DNA of 64,000 nt. Origin: Strongylocentrotus droebachiensis (taxonomy: Eukaryota; Echinodermata; Echinoidea; Camarodonta; Strongylocentrotidae). The notes beneath the pieces are model-generated. The model searched no databases and had not been told where the DNA came from. It worked only from the letters and a program-made list of their open reading frames with translations. The first letter of the stretch is position 1. Each line of letters opens with the position of its first letter. The translations under genes were made by a program, and so were the position numbers. This document shows positions 21,501-27,604 of this stretch, piece after piece. The stretch is from positions 1 to 64,000 of the forward strand of contig JAVYIG010009872.1 of assembly GCA_035222895.1 (NCBI GenBank). Reading direction: 5' to 3'.

Positions 21501-24290
21501 GCTCGCAGACTTAGCGCGCACATTTCTTTTTGTTATTAACCGCCATTCCTCGGTTAGCAAACGGTGAGCGTACGGTGAGCAAACGGTGAGCAAACGGTGA
21601 GCAAACGGTGAGGAACCGAAGTTCGGAGTACGGTGAACGGATCCTCGCCGTTCACCGTACACAGTTCGGTGCGGTTTACGGAGCGGAACCGATGCCAAAA
21701 CCTTTGAGCGGTAGTGTATACGCGTAAGAAACTCGATTTTTCAGATTTGGGTAGCGGGACCGCCGATTACATCGCTAAAATGTGATATTTTAGGATATAT
21801 TTTCCATTGCAAATGTGGTTCTTCAGTGACACTGGCATGGTATGGTATGTGTGGGACATGTGTTGTGCTATTATGCCATGTATTTTAATGTGATTTTACC
21901 ATCCATCCAACCAATCGGCCGAAAACTGAAGCTGTCCGATTACCGGCTCCTTTACTCTACTACACTAAAGTACCAATTTTGAGTAAAATCAGTTGAGTTT
22001 TGTACAGTGGTGTTTGAAATGTTGAGAATCAAAAGCACAGATTTTACTACACAGCCAGGATAGTGATGCTCCTATGTGTGTGTGGCCATGCCATGTTTTG
22101 AACTAACTACACAGTCATCAGGGTGTTTCCATTTACTGTACCACTTCTTTCTGACCTACCTGACACACTTAATCTGACACACTTTTTTCCCATTCATTTT
22201 ACTACACAGAGGCATTTTCAAGAGCCATGATCTGTGATTGGCTTTTTTGCTAGTAAATATTCATGATTATGCAAATTATTAAGATCGCGCGCACAGTTCA
22301 TATCCTTTGTTTTGGTTTTGGTCTTGCGAAAAATACGATCAACTTTTCAAAAAGTTCCTGAAAATGACACTTTGAGCGAGAAAATGTTATAATGAGTCAG
22401 CTTTGTAATTTACGAGGTATGCATGTTGATTTGGTAATATTGAAATGTTATGAAACGGACGTATATTTGTTCTCAGGACCATGTTTTGAGGGGGTAACGG
22501 GGTTGATTTTTCCCCCAATGAAGGTGATCGCAGCCATTTTGTTACCGCACGACTGCTAGCCACGGATGTGGGGAAGCAGTCGCTCCGCGCCCCGCCGGTC
22601 AGCTGAGCGACCTGCTGGGGCCTAATCATGCAACATGTGTCTGCATAGCCATAGGACTTGTTTGTAGCATCAGAATTAGAAGTTCAGCCGTAGGTCTAGG
22701 CCTACATTACCATGTGCAGAAACACTGTACAACTTCTACTAATGTAGGCCTAGACCTACGGCTGAACTTCTAATTCTGATGCTACAAACAAGTCCTATGC
22801 AGACACATTTTGCATGATTAGACCCCAGCAGGTCGATCAGGGCGCGGAGCGGCTGCGGCCCCACAGCCGTGGCTAGCAGTCGTGCAGTAACATAATGGCT
22901 GCGATCACCTTCATTGGGGGAAAAATCAACCCCGTTACCCTCTCAAAACATGGTCCTGAGAACAAATATACGTCCGTTTCATAACATTTCAATATTACCA
23001 AATCAACATGCATACCTCAGAAATTACAAAGCTGACTTAGCCTTAAGGGCTCTCTCAAAATGTTTTTTAATGATATTATTCGAGAGAGCCTTAACTGGCT
23101 CCCATACCCCTGCACGGAGAGGTATGTAAACAACATCAAAAATGTGTCCAAAATCACACTTTCCGGCACCCGACCAATATTGGACAGTGGCTTTGATAAA
23201 TTTTGTTGTAGTTTTGGTCTTAATTACCGCCTTATTTTCAAAATCGGATCTGAAAATAACAAAATAAGAGCAATTTTCTTACCAGATCGATACAGCTCAA
23301 CTTCCTTTTCACGTGTACCGTGTGAATTCACGATGTCTACACAATGGTGATGACCTCTGACTGGCACTTCGTAAATGTGCTGCTTCCGTATAATGCGCTG
23401 AATAACACTCATACAGCGCATTATACGGAAGCAGCACGATTTACCCACAATTACGGAAGTGCCAGTCAGAGGTCATCACCATTGTGTAGACATCGTGAAT
23501 TCACACGGTACACGTAAAAAGGAAGTTGAGCTGTATCGATCTGGTAAGAAAATTGCTCTTATTTTGTTATTTTCAGATCCGATTTTGAAAATAAGGCGGT
23601 AATTAAGACCAAAACTACGACAAAATTTATCAAAGCCACTGTCCAATATTGGTCGGGTGCCGGAAAGTGTGATTTTGGACACATTTTTGATGTTGTTTAC
23701 ATACTCTCCGTGCAGGGGTATGGGAGCCAGTTAAGGCTCTCTCGAATAATATCATTAAAAAACATTTAGAGAGAGCCCTTAAGGCTAAGCTGACTCATTA
23801 TAACATTTTCCGCTCAAAGTGTCATTTTTAGGAATTTTTGGAAAAGTTGATCGTTTTTTTCGCAAGACCAAAACAAAGGATATGAACTGTGCGATCTTAA
23901 TAATTTGCATAATCATGAATATTTACTAGCAAAAAAGCCGATCACAGATCATGGCTCTTGAAAATGTCTCTGTGTAGAAAATGAATAGGAAAAAAGTGTG
24001 TCAGATTTAAGTGTGTCAGGTAGGTCAGAAAGAAGTGGTACAGTAAATGGAAACACCCCAGTCATCATACGTGTAGTCACAACATAAAAATCTACATGTG
24101 GGACAATACACGACATTTTCCAGATTTGTCTGCACGATTACCTCACGATTTTCAGCTAGCAGGAAAGAAATGGGTGAAACAATCAAATCTTACCACTTAT
24201 TCTACGGAGATTGCATGGATTTCGTAGATCTATATACTGCTGTGCTCGAAATATGAGAACTGGTCCTCTGAAAACCCTGGTACACGCCAT
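6272..24290 (-). CDS. MRPL19: Mitochondrial ribosomal protein L19 (bL19m), five exons
   Basis: The product is a structural protein of the large subunit of the mitochondrial ribosome, made in the cytosol and imported. Exons on the minus strand are 24194-24290, 11397-11696, 10348-10482, 9164-9351 and 6272-6535. All junctions are GT-AG and phases 1,1,1,0 agree, giving 984 nt, 327 residues plus a TAG stop. Residues 1-32 are Arg-rich with one acidic residue, as expected of a mitochondrial presequence. Residues about 34-80 are a Ser/Thr-rich linker. Residues about 85-200 match the L19 fold ([44 protein letters not shown]). The tail carries [12 protein letters not shown] and VKMKPKPW...RWERF, which I recall from vertebrate MRPL19. 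Length is close to the vertebrate protein. Intron 1 is 12.5 kb and transposon-packed. The call is secure; the start ATG is inferred. Confidence 0.93.
6555..7200 (-). repeat. Possible LINE 3'-end relic in MRPL19 intron 4
   Basis: Read on the minus strand, this AT-rich stretch ends in several copies of TTGAA/AATTGAATTG at 6562-6580. Pentamer tails of this kind end the 3' UTRs of L2/CR1-type LINEs, and LINEs elsewhere in this window have similar microsatellite tails. A 167-codon open frame crosses it but is hydrophobic and low-complexity with no recognisable domain. It could also be unique intron sequence. Confidence 0.3.
7336..7496. mobile_element. Short MITE (GTCAAACCTG ends) in MRPL19 intron 4
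   Basis: The left end reads GGTCAAACCTGTCTAGGAAG and the right end is an inverted relative (GTGGTCACTAAAGCAGGTTTGAC). About 160 bp separate the outer ends. The interior repeats GTGGTCTTT. The style is known to me from widespread invertebrate MITEs, but I cannot name the family. Confidence 0.5.
7586..7612 (+). repeat. Interstitial telomere-like TTAGGG tract
   Basis: Four to five degenerate TTAGGG/TTAGGC units (TTAGGGTTAGGCTTAGGG) lie inside intron 4. TTAGGG is the usual deuterostome telomere repeat. A short internal tract like this is normally a repair relic or part of a repeat. Confidence 0.6.
7823..8758. mobile_element. hAT-type non-autonomous transposon with 8-bp target duplication
   Basis: The element starts TAGTGCTGTA and ends TACAGCACTA, exact inverted repeats, and is flanked by a perfect 8-bp direct repeat CTTAAAAG (7815-7822 and 8759-8766). 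Eight-base duplications are the hAT hallmark. Subterminal regions are packed with CGAACCGAAC motifs (7840-7895 and 8670-8745), which may be transposase binding sites. No transposase frame is present; the short frames here are low-complexity. A diverged relative lies at 16139-18430. Confidence 0.85.
9164..9351 (-). CDS. MRPL19: MRPL19 exon 4
   Basis: The acceptor is CCACAG|GT and the donor GAAG|GTAAAT. The exon is 188 nt and encodes residues 178-240: [37 protein letters not shown] and the conserved VPVN turn. It ends in phase 0. Confidence 0.95.
9385..9612. repeat. G/C-tract repeat in MRPL19 intron 3
   Basis: CAGGGGCGTAGCTTTTAGGGG is followed by an uninterrupted C tract (9411-9427) and a purine-rich stretch. 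A second long C tract lies at 9588-9609. CAGGGGCGTAGC resembles the ends of the hAT-type element at 47282-47806, but I do not see a matching right end. Confidence 0.4.
9739..10228. mobile_element. Dispersed element with AAGTCCACC-type inverted ends, MRPL19 intron 3
   Basis: The left end reads AAGGGGAAGTCTACCCTGCT and the right end GTGGACTTCCTATTTAAA, imperfect inverted repeats. The 490-bp AT-rich interior has no gene. Similar ends (GGACTTCCCCTTTAAAG) occur near 3715. It resembles a very common echinoderm repeat as I remember it. Confidence 0.5.
10348..10482 (-). CDS. MRPL19: MRPL19 exon 3 (L19 core)
   Basis: The acceptor is CATACAG|GA and the donor CAAG|GTCAGT. The exon is 135 nt and encodes residues 133-178, including [19 protein letters not shown] and [11 protein letters not shown], the most conserved beta-strand core of the bL19 family. 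The acceptor sits directly against a poly-C/poly-G tract (10490-10518), which replaces a normal polypyrimidine tract when read on the minus strand. Confidence 0.95.
11122..11300 (-). pseudogene. Decayed tandem duplicate of the MRPL19 exon 2 3' end
   Basis: This stretch in intron 2 matches 11310-11475 in direct orientation, including the last about 75 bp of exon 2, its splice donor (CTTG|GTAAAG at 11225/11224) and the intron start. Read on the minus strand it still spells [12 protein letters not shown], then the next codon, CGA in the real exon, is TGA. It has no upstream part of the exon and no evident acceptor of its own. It is therefore a partial exon duplication that cannot be included without truncating the protein. 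Confidence 0.85.
11397..11696 (-). CDS. MRPL19: MRPL19 exon 2 (linker and start of L19 domain)
   Basis: The acceptor is TTCTACAG|GG at 11698-11697 and the donor CTAG|GTAAAG at 11396. The exon is 300 nt and encodes residues 33-133. The first half is a polar Ser/Thr/His-rich linker. The second half holds [18 protein letters not shown] and [12 protein letters not shown], the conserved entry into the L19 domain. The exon is more GC-rich than the introns. Its 3' end is duplicated as a decayed pseudo-exon at 11225-11300. Confidence 0.95.
11765..11962 (-). mobile_element. tRNA-derived SINE in MRPL19 intron 1
   Basis: On the minus strand the head carries a consensus RNA polymerase III A box (TGGTATAGGGG) and, about 45 bp later, a perfect B box (GGTTCAAATCC). 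A tRNA-unrelated body follows with TCTCCACCCAGGTGT, a motif I recall from marine invertebrate SINE bodies. The head resembles a tRNA but the arms are not all pairable, so a working tRNA gene is unlikely. Confidence 0.75.
11963..14490. other. MRPL19 intron 1, AT-rich stretch without identified features
   Basis: This is AT-rich intronic DNA. A G tract lies at 13375-13395 (GGGGGGGGGAGAGGGGGG). A GC-richer patch at 14220-14430 has a minus-strand frame that starts with basic residues, but its donor-like site (AG|GTATAT) has the wrong phase for MRPL19. I found no transposon ends here. Confidence 0.5.
15152..15212 (+). repeat. Left subterminal array of ACGGTGAGCAA units
   Basis: Five to six copies of an 11-bp unit (ACGGTGAGCAA, some ACGGTTAGCAA) lie about 115 bp inside the left end of the giant element. 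The same array in the same orientation occurs at 21552-21612 inside the right end. Such arrays may be transposase binding sites, though direct rather than inverted orientation is unusual. Confidence 0.7.
15250..15500 (+). repeat. About 94-bp tandem duplication with CACGTG core
   Basis: Two adjacent copies share GCGCACGTGATGAGCTAAGA, TGCTTTGAAAGCTGTATTG and TGACGTAAC; a third, diverged partial copy follows to about 15470. Each copy includes an E-box-like CACGTG and a TGACGT half-CRE. Confidence 0.65.
15525..15855 (+). repeat. 43-bp minisatellite, left array (about 7-8 copies)
   Basis: The unit contains AATCATTTTCGTATCATTCT then GTCGGCAATGACATCAAGTA. It is a sequence variant of the larger array at 19190-21332 (TCTGTCGGC here against TTGTCTCGTC there), so the two arrays have diverged separately. 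Confidence 0.85.
16724..17660. repeat. Purine-rich degenerate tandem repeat
   Basis: A repeated mosaic of GGAAAGATAGAAGAGAAGAT, GAATAACATAAGGAAAGAC and AGAATAGAAGGAAGAAACAT recurs with spacing of about 130-220 bp, in five or so copies. Strand asymmetry (almost no C or G on opposite strands) leaves a 297-codon frame open on the minus strand, but its product is only Phe/Ser/Leu/Tyr repeats and is not a credible protein. Confidence 0.8.
17838..18025 (+). repeat. Short 43-bp array plus 100-bp module shared with 21290-21450
   Basis: About 1.7 minisatellite units are followed by GTCGTGTGTTTATGCTCGGA, AAAAGAGCATTCTTTTA, TGATTGTGACGTCAGTGGCA and GCGCGCATCGGTAT. The same run in the same order follows the big array at 21312-21450. 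The block therefore exists twice, once inside the hAT-like element and once at the right end of the mariner-type element. Confidence 0.8.
18067..18123. repeat. Perfect 24-bp inverted repeat, 9-nt loop
   Basis: AAAATTTCCTCCCTGCCTGG and the following GTAC are mirrored exactly by the right arm ending GGCAGGGAGGAAATTTT. The size is that of a small hairpin RNA precursor, but perfect pairing and a location inside a transposon argue against a canonical microRNA. Confidence 0.85.
18431..19189. other. Unassigned interior of the giant element
   Basis: AT-rich DNA with C tracts at 18573-18597 and CT-rich stretches (18600-18710, 19150-19185). GTTTAGAGAGGTTTTAAGAA near 18469 resembles the sequence at 16697. 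I see no gene. Confidence 0.5.
19190..21332 (+). repeat. 43-bp minisatellite, main array (about 50 copies)
   Basis: The head-to-tail unit contains AATCATTTTCGTATCATTGT followed by CTCGTCAATGAAATCAAGTA. Variants alternate (TCGTC/TCGAC/TCAGC; CAAGTA/CAACTA) in higher-order blocks; for example the run from 20850 to 20960 recurs at 21030-21140. There are no spacers, so it is not a CRISPR-like array. Confidence 0.95.
21552..21612 (+). repeat. Right subterminal array of ACGGTGAGCAA units
   Basis: Five copies of the same 11-bp unit as at 15152-15212, in the same (not inverted) orientation, about 105 bp inside the right end of the giant element. Confidence 0.7.
22396..23036. repeat. Internal hairpin B/B' of the foldback element
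   Basis: Arm B (22396-22709) and arm B' (22740-23036) are inverted copies with few mismatches. Shared text includes GGTATGCATGTTGATTTGG, GGACCATGTTTTGAG, GAAGGTGATCGCAGCCAT and, at the apex, CCGTAGGTCTAGGCCTACAT. The loop is about 30 nt. Confidence 0.88.
23036..23789. repeat. Internal hairpin C/C' of the foldback element
   Basis: Arm C (23036-23400) and arm C' (23414-23789) are inverted copies, from CTTAGCCTTAAGGGCTCTCT at the base to CCGTATAATGCGCTG at the apex, with a loop of about 13 nt. GCTGAC lies at both outer edges, so C may be a younger insertion with a short duplication, or the edge may simply be the A/B junction copied in inverse. Confidence 0.88.
24194..24290 (-). CDS. MRPL19: MRPL19 exon 1 (mitochondrial targeting peptide)
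   Basis: ATG at 24290-24288 opens 32 codons plus one base before a donor G|GTAAGA (intron from 24193). The peptide starts [18 protein letters not shown] and has six arginines with a single aspartate, typical of a matrix presequence. The leftover base completes a Gly codon with the GG that starts exon 2, so the phase fits exactly. I chose this exon because it is the only upstream minus-strand candidate I found with presequence character, a good donor and the right phase. A transcript would settle it. Confidence 0.75.
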
Positions 24291-24300
24291 GCCACAGTTT

Positions 24301-24330
24301 TCAGCGCTTGTTACAGAACATCCTGTGAAA
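24301..24330 (-). promoter_or_regulatory. MRPL19 5' leader with a short upstream frame
   Basis: On the minus strand an ATG at 24321 opens six codons ending in TGA at 24303-24301, 10 nt before and out of frame with the MRPL19 start. A pyrimidine run followed by CACAG at about 24327-24323 could be a splice acceptor if a non-coding exon lies further upstream. Neither is tested. Confidence 0.35.
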
Positions 24331-24452
24331 AAAAAGAGTAAGTGTGACGCGTGCATGCTGCTAGTTCAAAGCGATGTGATATTTGTATACATAGTATTGT
24401 AATGGAACAACGAAGGGTGATGACATGACTGTGTGAAGGGGGGGGGGGGGGG

Positions 24453-25202
24453 CAGGCGCGGATCCACGGGGGGGGGGGGCGACGGGCCCGCCCCCCCTGG
24501 CTTTTTTTTTTTTTTTTTAAGGGATTGGATCGCCAGTTTCCATGTGCAGAAGGCCATAATTCGCTGACACCAGACTTGGTGGAAATACCATTAATGGGGG
24601 TACAAATTTGCACACAGCAAACCCATAGTCCAGTCAAGAATTACCCCCTAATCTCTCGGAGAGCTCGAGAGTCTTCGGGCAAATCAAAGCATTACATAAG
24701 GTCCAATGGTCATAAAACTCAAGGCTAACCCTGGTGATTGACAACACCTGTTATTGGGTAAACACCCGAACGGTGTCGAATTCCCCATGAGAGCCGACTA
24801 CTCAGTGACTTTAATAACAAAAAAACAAAAAAGTTTTCGGGGTCAAATACAAAAAATGAATTATGCATTCTACCCCCTCCCCCACTGAGCGAAATATTGG
24901 TAGGCTTGATTTTCACATTTTCGGGGTCATATACCAACAAAATGATGCCCACTATCCCCCCCCCCCCCCCCCCTGAGCGAGATATTGGTCGGCACGATTT
25001 TCACATTTTCGAGGTCAAAAACGAAAAAAAAAATTATGATAATCACCACCCCTCCCCCCCCTCACATTTTCGAGGTCAAGTACGAAAAAAAAAATTATGA
25101 TAATCACCACCCCCCCCCCCCCCACTGAGCGAGATATTGGTCGGCACGATTTTCACATTTTAGGCCCCCCCCCCCCATCGGCAAATCCTGGATCTGCCCC
25201 TG
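24453..25202. mobile_element. Non-autonomous element with CAGGSGCRGATCC ends, in poly-G
   Basis: The left end CAGGCGCGGATCCACGG and the inverse of the right end, CAGGGGCAGATCCAGG, are imperfect inverted repeats. Both outer flanks are poly-G, so an 8-bp duplication of G would be undetectable. The right part consists of tandem units (see 24838-25175). The left end is about 160 bp upstream of the MRPL19 start codon. Confidence 0.5.
24838..25175. repeat. About 100-bp tandem repeat with C tracts
   Basis: Three to four units contain CTGAGCGAGATATTGGTCGG, GATTTTCACATTTTCGAGGT, AATTATGATAATCACCACC and a long C run. Run lengths vary between units. No coding capacity is seen. Confidence 0.8.
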
Positions 25203-26703
25203 GGGGGGGGGGGGGGGCATGTGTTGCACGATATGCCACTCCGGAAGGTAATTAATGATTGTAACTTCAATTTGTTGAAAGGCCAACAAACAAAACTTAC
25301 TTTCTCGTCTTTGGCCCTCGCCTCCTTTTGTCTACTATTTACTATTAAAAAAATATTTTTTAAAAGAGGGAAAAAAGGCTGTGATATGTACATTTTGTAT
25401 AAATAGCTTCTAATATATACAAGCTGAACATATACATGTTTCACTGTTTCTGAATTTTGAAACATGCTTAGCCATTGGACTAACTGAATGATAGAAATCC
25501 ATTTTGTGTCATACATTGCATATCAATGATATCATCATACTCAAATAGCACAATCTCTGTGAATAAATATACCATTGTCAGTCAAATTTAGCATGGCGTA
25601 AAAAATAGCAAAAAGAATTAAAAATTATTCAAAAGTATTCGCTGCCTCCTCCTTTAAAAAAAGTCCTGGCGAAAAACTCGTTACTTTTGTTACTTGGCCT
25701 AATTTTTCACTACTCGAAATCCCAGTTCGAGGCAACTTTCACTATTTTTTAGTGGCGCTTTTCTGGGCCTGATGCGCCCATAGATGCAATGCTTCAGTGC
25801 TATGCTTCGGTTACTTTTACATTGTGCATATGGAAAAGGTATGCTTTGCAAGGTATTCCAATCTGATGCTCGCCTTTGCCTCATGTTTTTCAACATAATA
25901 ATTATCATTCTTATGCAAATCTTAACCTATCAAACAGAAGAAATCTTTAAGATTCGAAGTATAGTCAGACGTATGGTGCAAAGTAATGTATTACATTCAC
26001 TAGGTATCGAAATAGATATGCATTTCTCAGAACTATTTTATTCCTGTTCCAATACCAATTATTGTTATGGTGTGTCGATACGGTTCACGTTTCAGCTGTT
26101 TATGTATTTGTCATCAACGATTGATATGCAAATAGTTCTTATGCAAATGTACATTCATGAAATGTTTTTGTATCGTACGTAGATCTTTGTATTACGTGTA
26201 CATACTGTGATAATTCTTTTGTAATGTGAATTTTATGAGGAAGGAAATTTCCGGAACAGGTTGCATGCAGTGTGTGTTTGTGTTTGTATGTGTGTTTATG
26301 TGTGTGAAAGGGGGTGTGGTGTGGGTGGGCTAGAGGGGGGGGGGGGGGAGTGTCATGAGTTTGTTGGTGTGAGAGTGTGTGACAGGATGGTAATATGTAA
26401 TTTTAAACCTTCCTCTACTGTTATTATGATTATACAATGTTACATGCAAGACTTTTTTTTCTTCTTTTTTCTCTGTTCATTGATTGATGTAACTCATGAA
26501 ATGTCTTGTATCAAAGATCTTGTTTTACATTGCTTATTTTGATAATTTCTTGTTATATGAATTTCTTGTTATGTGAAATTATGAGGAAGGAAATAAAATA
26601 TCATTTAAAAAAAGAAAAAAAATAGATGCAAGGGGGCGTACACCTGAATATGCTCCGGACGGTCATGGAGAAAAAACTGGGTGAACAGCAAAAGACCCCG
26701 GCA
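25203..26703 (+). repeat. Possible LINE 3' region ending in poly(A); no gene seen
   Basis: AT-rich DNA with a (TG)n/(G)n stretch at 26270-26350 and an AATAAAATATC followed by an A-rich tail at about 26593-26626. GTGAATTTTATGAGGAAGGA near 26226 recurs as GTGAAATTATGAGGAAGGA near 26569. The order (open AT-rich stretch, GT-rich 3' UTR, polyadenylation signal, A-tail) resembles the tail of the L1/Tx1-like LINE at 49.1-49.9 kb. A 132-codon frame at 25784 has no recognisable domain. Confidence 0.3.
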
Positions 26704-26855
26704 GCGTAATTTTTTTCTGCGGCACAGGTTGGGGCTTTTTTTTTTAAAGAGGTCTTGATTAAACCCTAATTACCCTGACCCAACCCAACCCTAACCCTAA
26801 ACTTTCCCATAGGCTCGCACCTAGCCCCAATCTGTGCCGCAGAAAAAAATAACGC
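26704..26855. mobile_element. Foldback MITE whose loop holds CCCTAA repeats
   Basis: A 33-bp left arm (GCGTAATTTTTTTCTGCGGC... GGGGCT) is mirrored by 26823-26855 with two mismatches. The loop contains ACCCAACCCTAACCCTAA, a telomere-like motif. Confidence 0.65.
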
Positions 26856-27164
26856 ACCCCGGCACAAGACATGTCACATTCAGTGTGTATGTGCATGTTT
26901 CATGTGCGCGTGTGCGTGAGTGTGTGTGTGTGTGGGGGGGGGGGGGTCGAGTGACATTATATAACAGATGATTATTAAGTTTAGTTAATCAATCCAGTCA
27001 CTTATTATGTAATATACATTATACAATCTCTTCTTCCTTTAGACCGTCGAACCACTGCTTCTATATCGTTGTTTCTTTTTCTCTCCTGTCTACATTATGT
27101 CTCGTCTTTCGCTTTCTATTTCCCTCTCTTTTCCTCTCCCTCTCTCTTGTTCTCTTCTTCATTA

Positions 27165-27280
27165 GGGACTTTTAGATTGAGTGGACGAGAACACGACGAA
27201 CGCCAACTGATCATGCGTGTCAAGTTGTCAACGTACTTAACTGCCCATGGCCATGTTGACTACAATTAGAAATCTTTTAG
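27165..27280. mobile_element. Degraded copy of TA-flanked MITE (GGGACTTTTAGATT)
   Basis: TA then GGGACTTTTAGATT matches the left end of the MITE at 45880-45994 and the inverted copy at 57660-57771. The right end has decayed; TCTTTTAGATTG appears near 27270. Confidence 0.5.
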
Positions 27281-27380
27281 ATTGCACTCGACTATATACA
27301 TGCATGCAGGAAGTAACACAATGAACATCACGGACAAAGAAAGAGGACAAAATATACAGTTCCTCATTCTACCCTCAACA

Positions 27381-27490
27381 AAAGAACATCCCTTCACTGC
27401 TATTATGTAAAAATGTGTAGAACAGGTGAATATGCATGTGACACCTGTTCTACACATTTTTACATAATAGCAGCGAAGGGATGTTCCTTT
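27381..27490. repeat. Near-perfect 48-bp hairpin, 13-nt loop
   Basis: The left arm 27381-27428 (AAAGAACATCCCTTCACTGC...AACAGGTG) pairs with 27442-27490 with one mismatch and one bulge. It may be a very short MITE or a double-stranded RNA source. Confidence 0.85.
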
Positions 27491-27604
27491 GTCTACCTGA
27501 GGAACCTGAGGCACGCGGCATACTAGTACTTTGAGCATGTAAAGGCGCTATATAAATATCAATATGTATGTATGACTATGTACTAGATTTAGGAAAATCA
27601 AGGT

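Larger units (their letters stand above)
15037..21716. mobile_element. Giant (6.7-kb) non-autonomous Tc1/mariner-type element
   Basis: The ends are inverted repeats reading CACTACCGCTCAAAGGTTTT inward from both sides (24 bp identical, about 33 with mismatches), flanked by TA on each side (15035-15036 and 21717-21718). TA duplication and a CACTACCG start are typical of Tc1/mariner elements. No transposase frame is present. The interior is instead tandem repeats: subterminal GGTGAGCAAAC arrays at both ends, a 94-bp duplication, a 43-bp minisatellite of about 50 copies, a purine-rich repeat and a hAT-like insertion. It lies in MRPL19 intron 1. The exceptional length for a non-autonomous element comes from these arrays. 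Confidence 0.8.
14496..21962. mobile_element. Possible outer element enclosing the 6.7-kb mariner-type element
   Basis: AGAGTAAAGGACCCGG at 14496 and its near inverse CCGGCTCCTTTACTCT ending near 21962 face each other. A second pair (GGAGCCGGTTATCGG near 14686; CCGATTACCGGCTCC near 21936) also matches in inverse. This suggests that the 15037-21716 element inserted into an older inverted-repeat element. The ends are diverged and I cannot confirm a target duplication. Confidence 0.35.
22121..24058. mobile_element. Three-armed foldback element with 9-bp target duplication
   Basis: The element begins GGGTGTTTCCATTTACTGTA and ends with its inverse. It is flanked by a perfect 9-bp direct repeat CAGTCATCA (22112-22120 and 24059-24067). 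Long inverted ends with 9-bp duplications suggest a Mutator-like or foldback element. Almost the whole length folds: outer arms A 22121-22401 / A' 23789-24058 enclose two further complete hairpins, B/B' and C/C', so a single strand would form a three-stem cloverleaf. No transposase is encoded. It sits in MRPL19 intron 1 with its target duplication ending 126 bp from exon 1. Confidence 0.88.
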
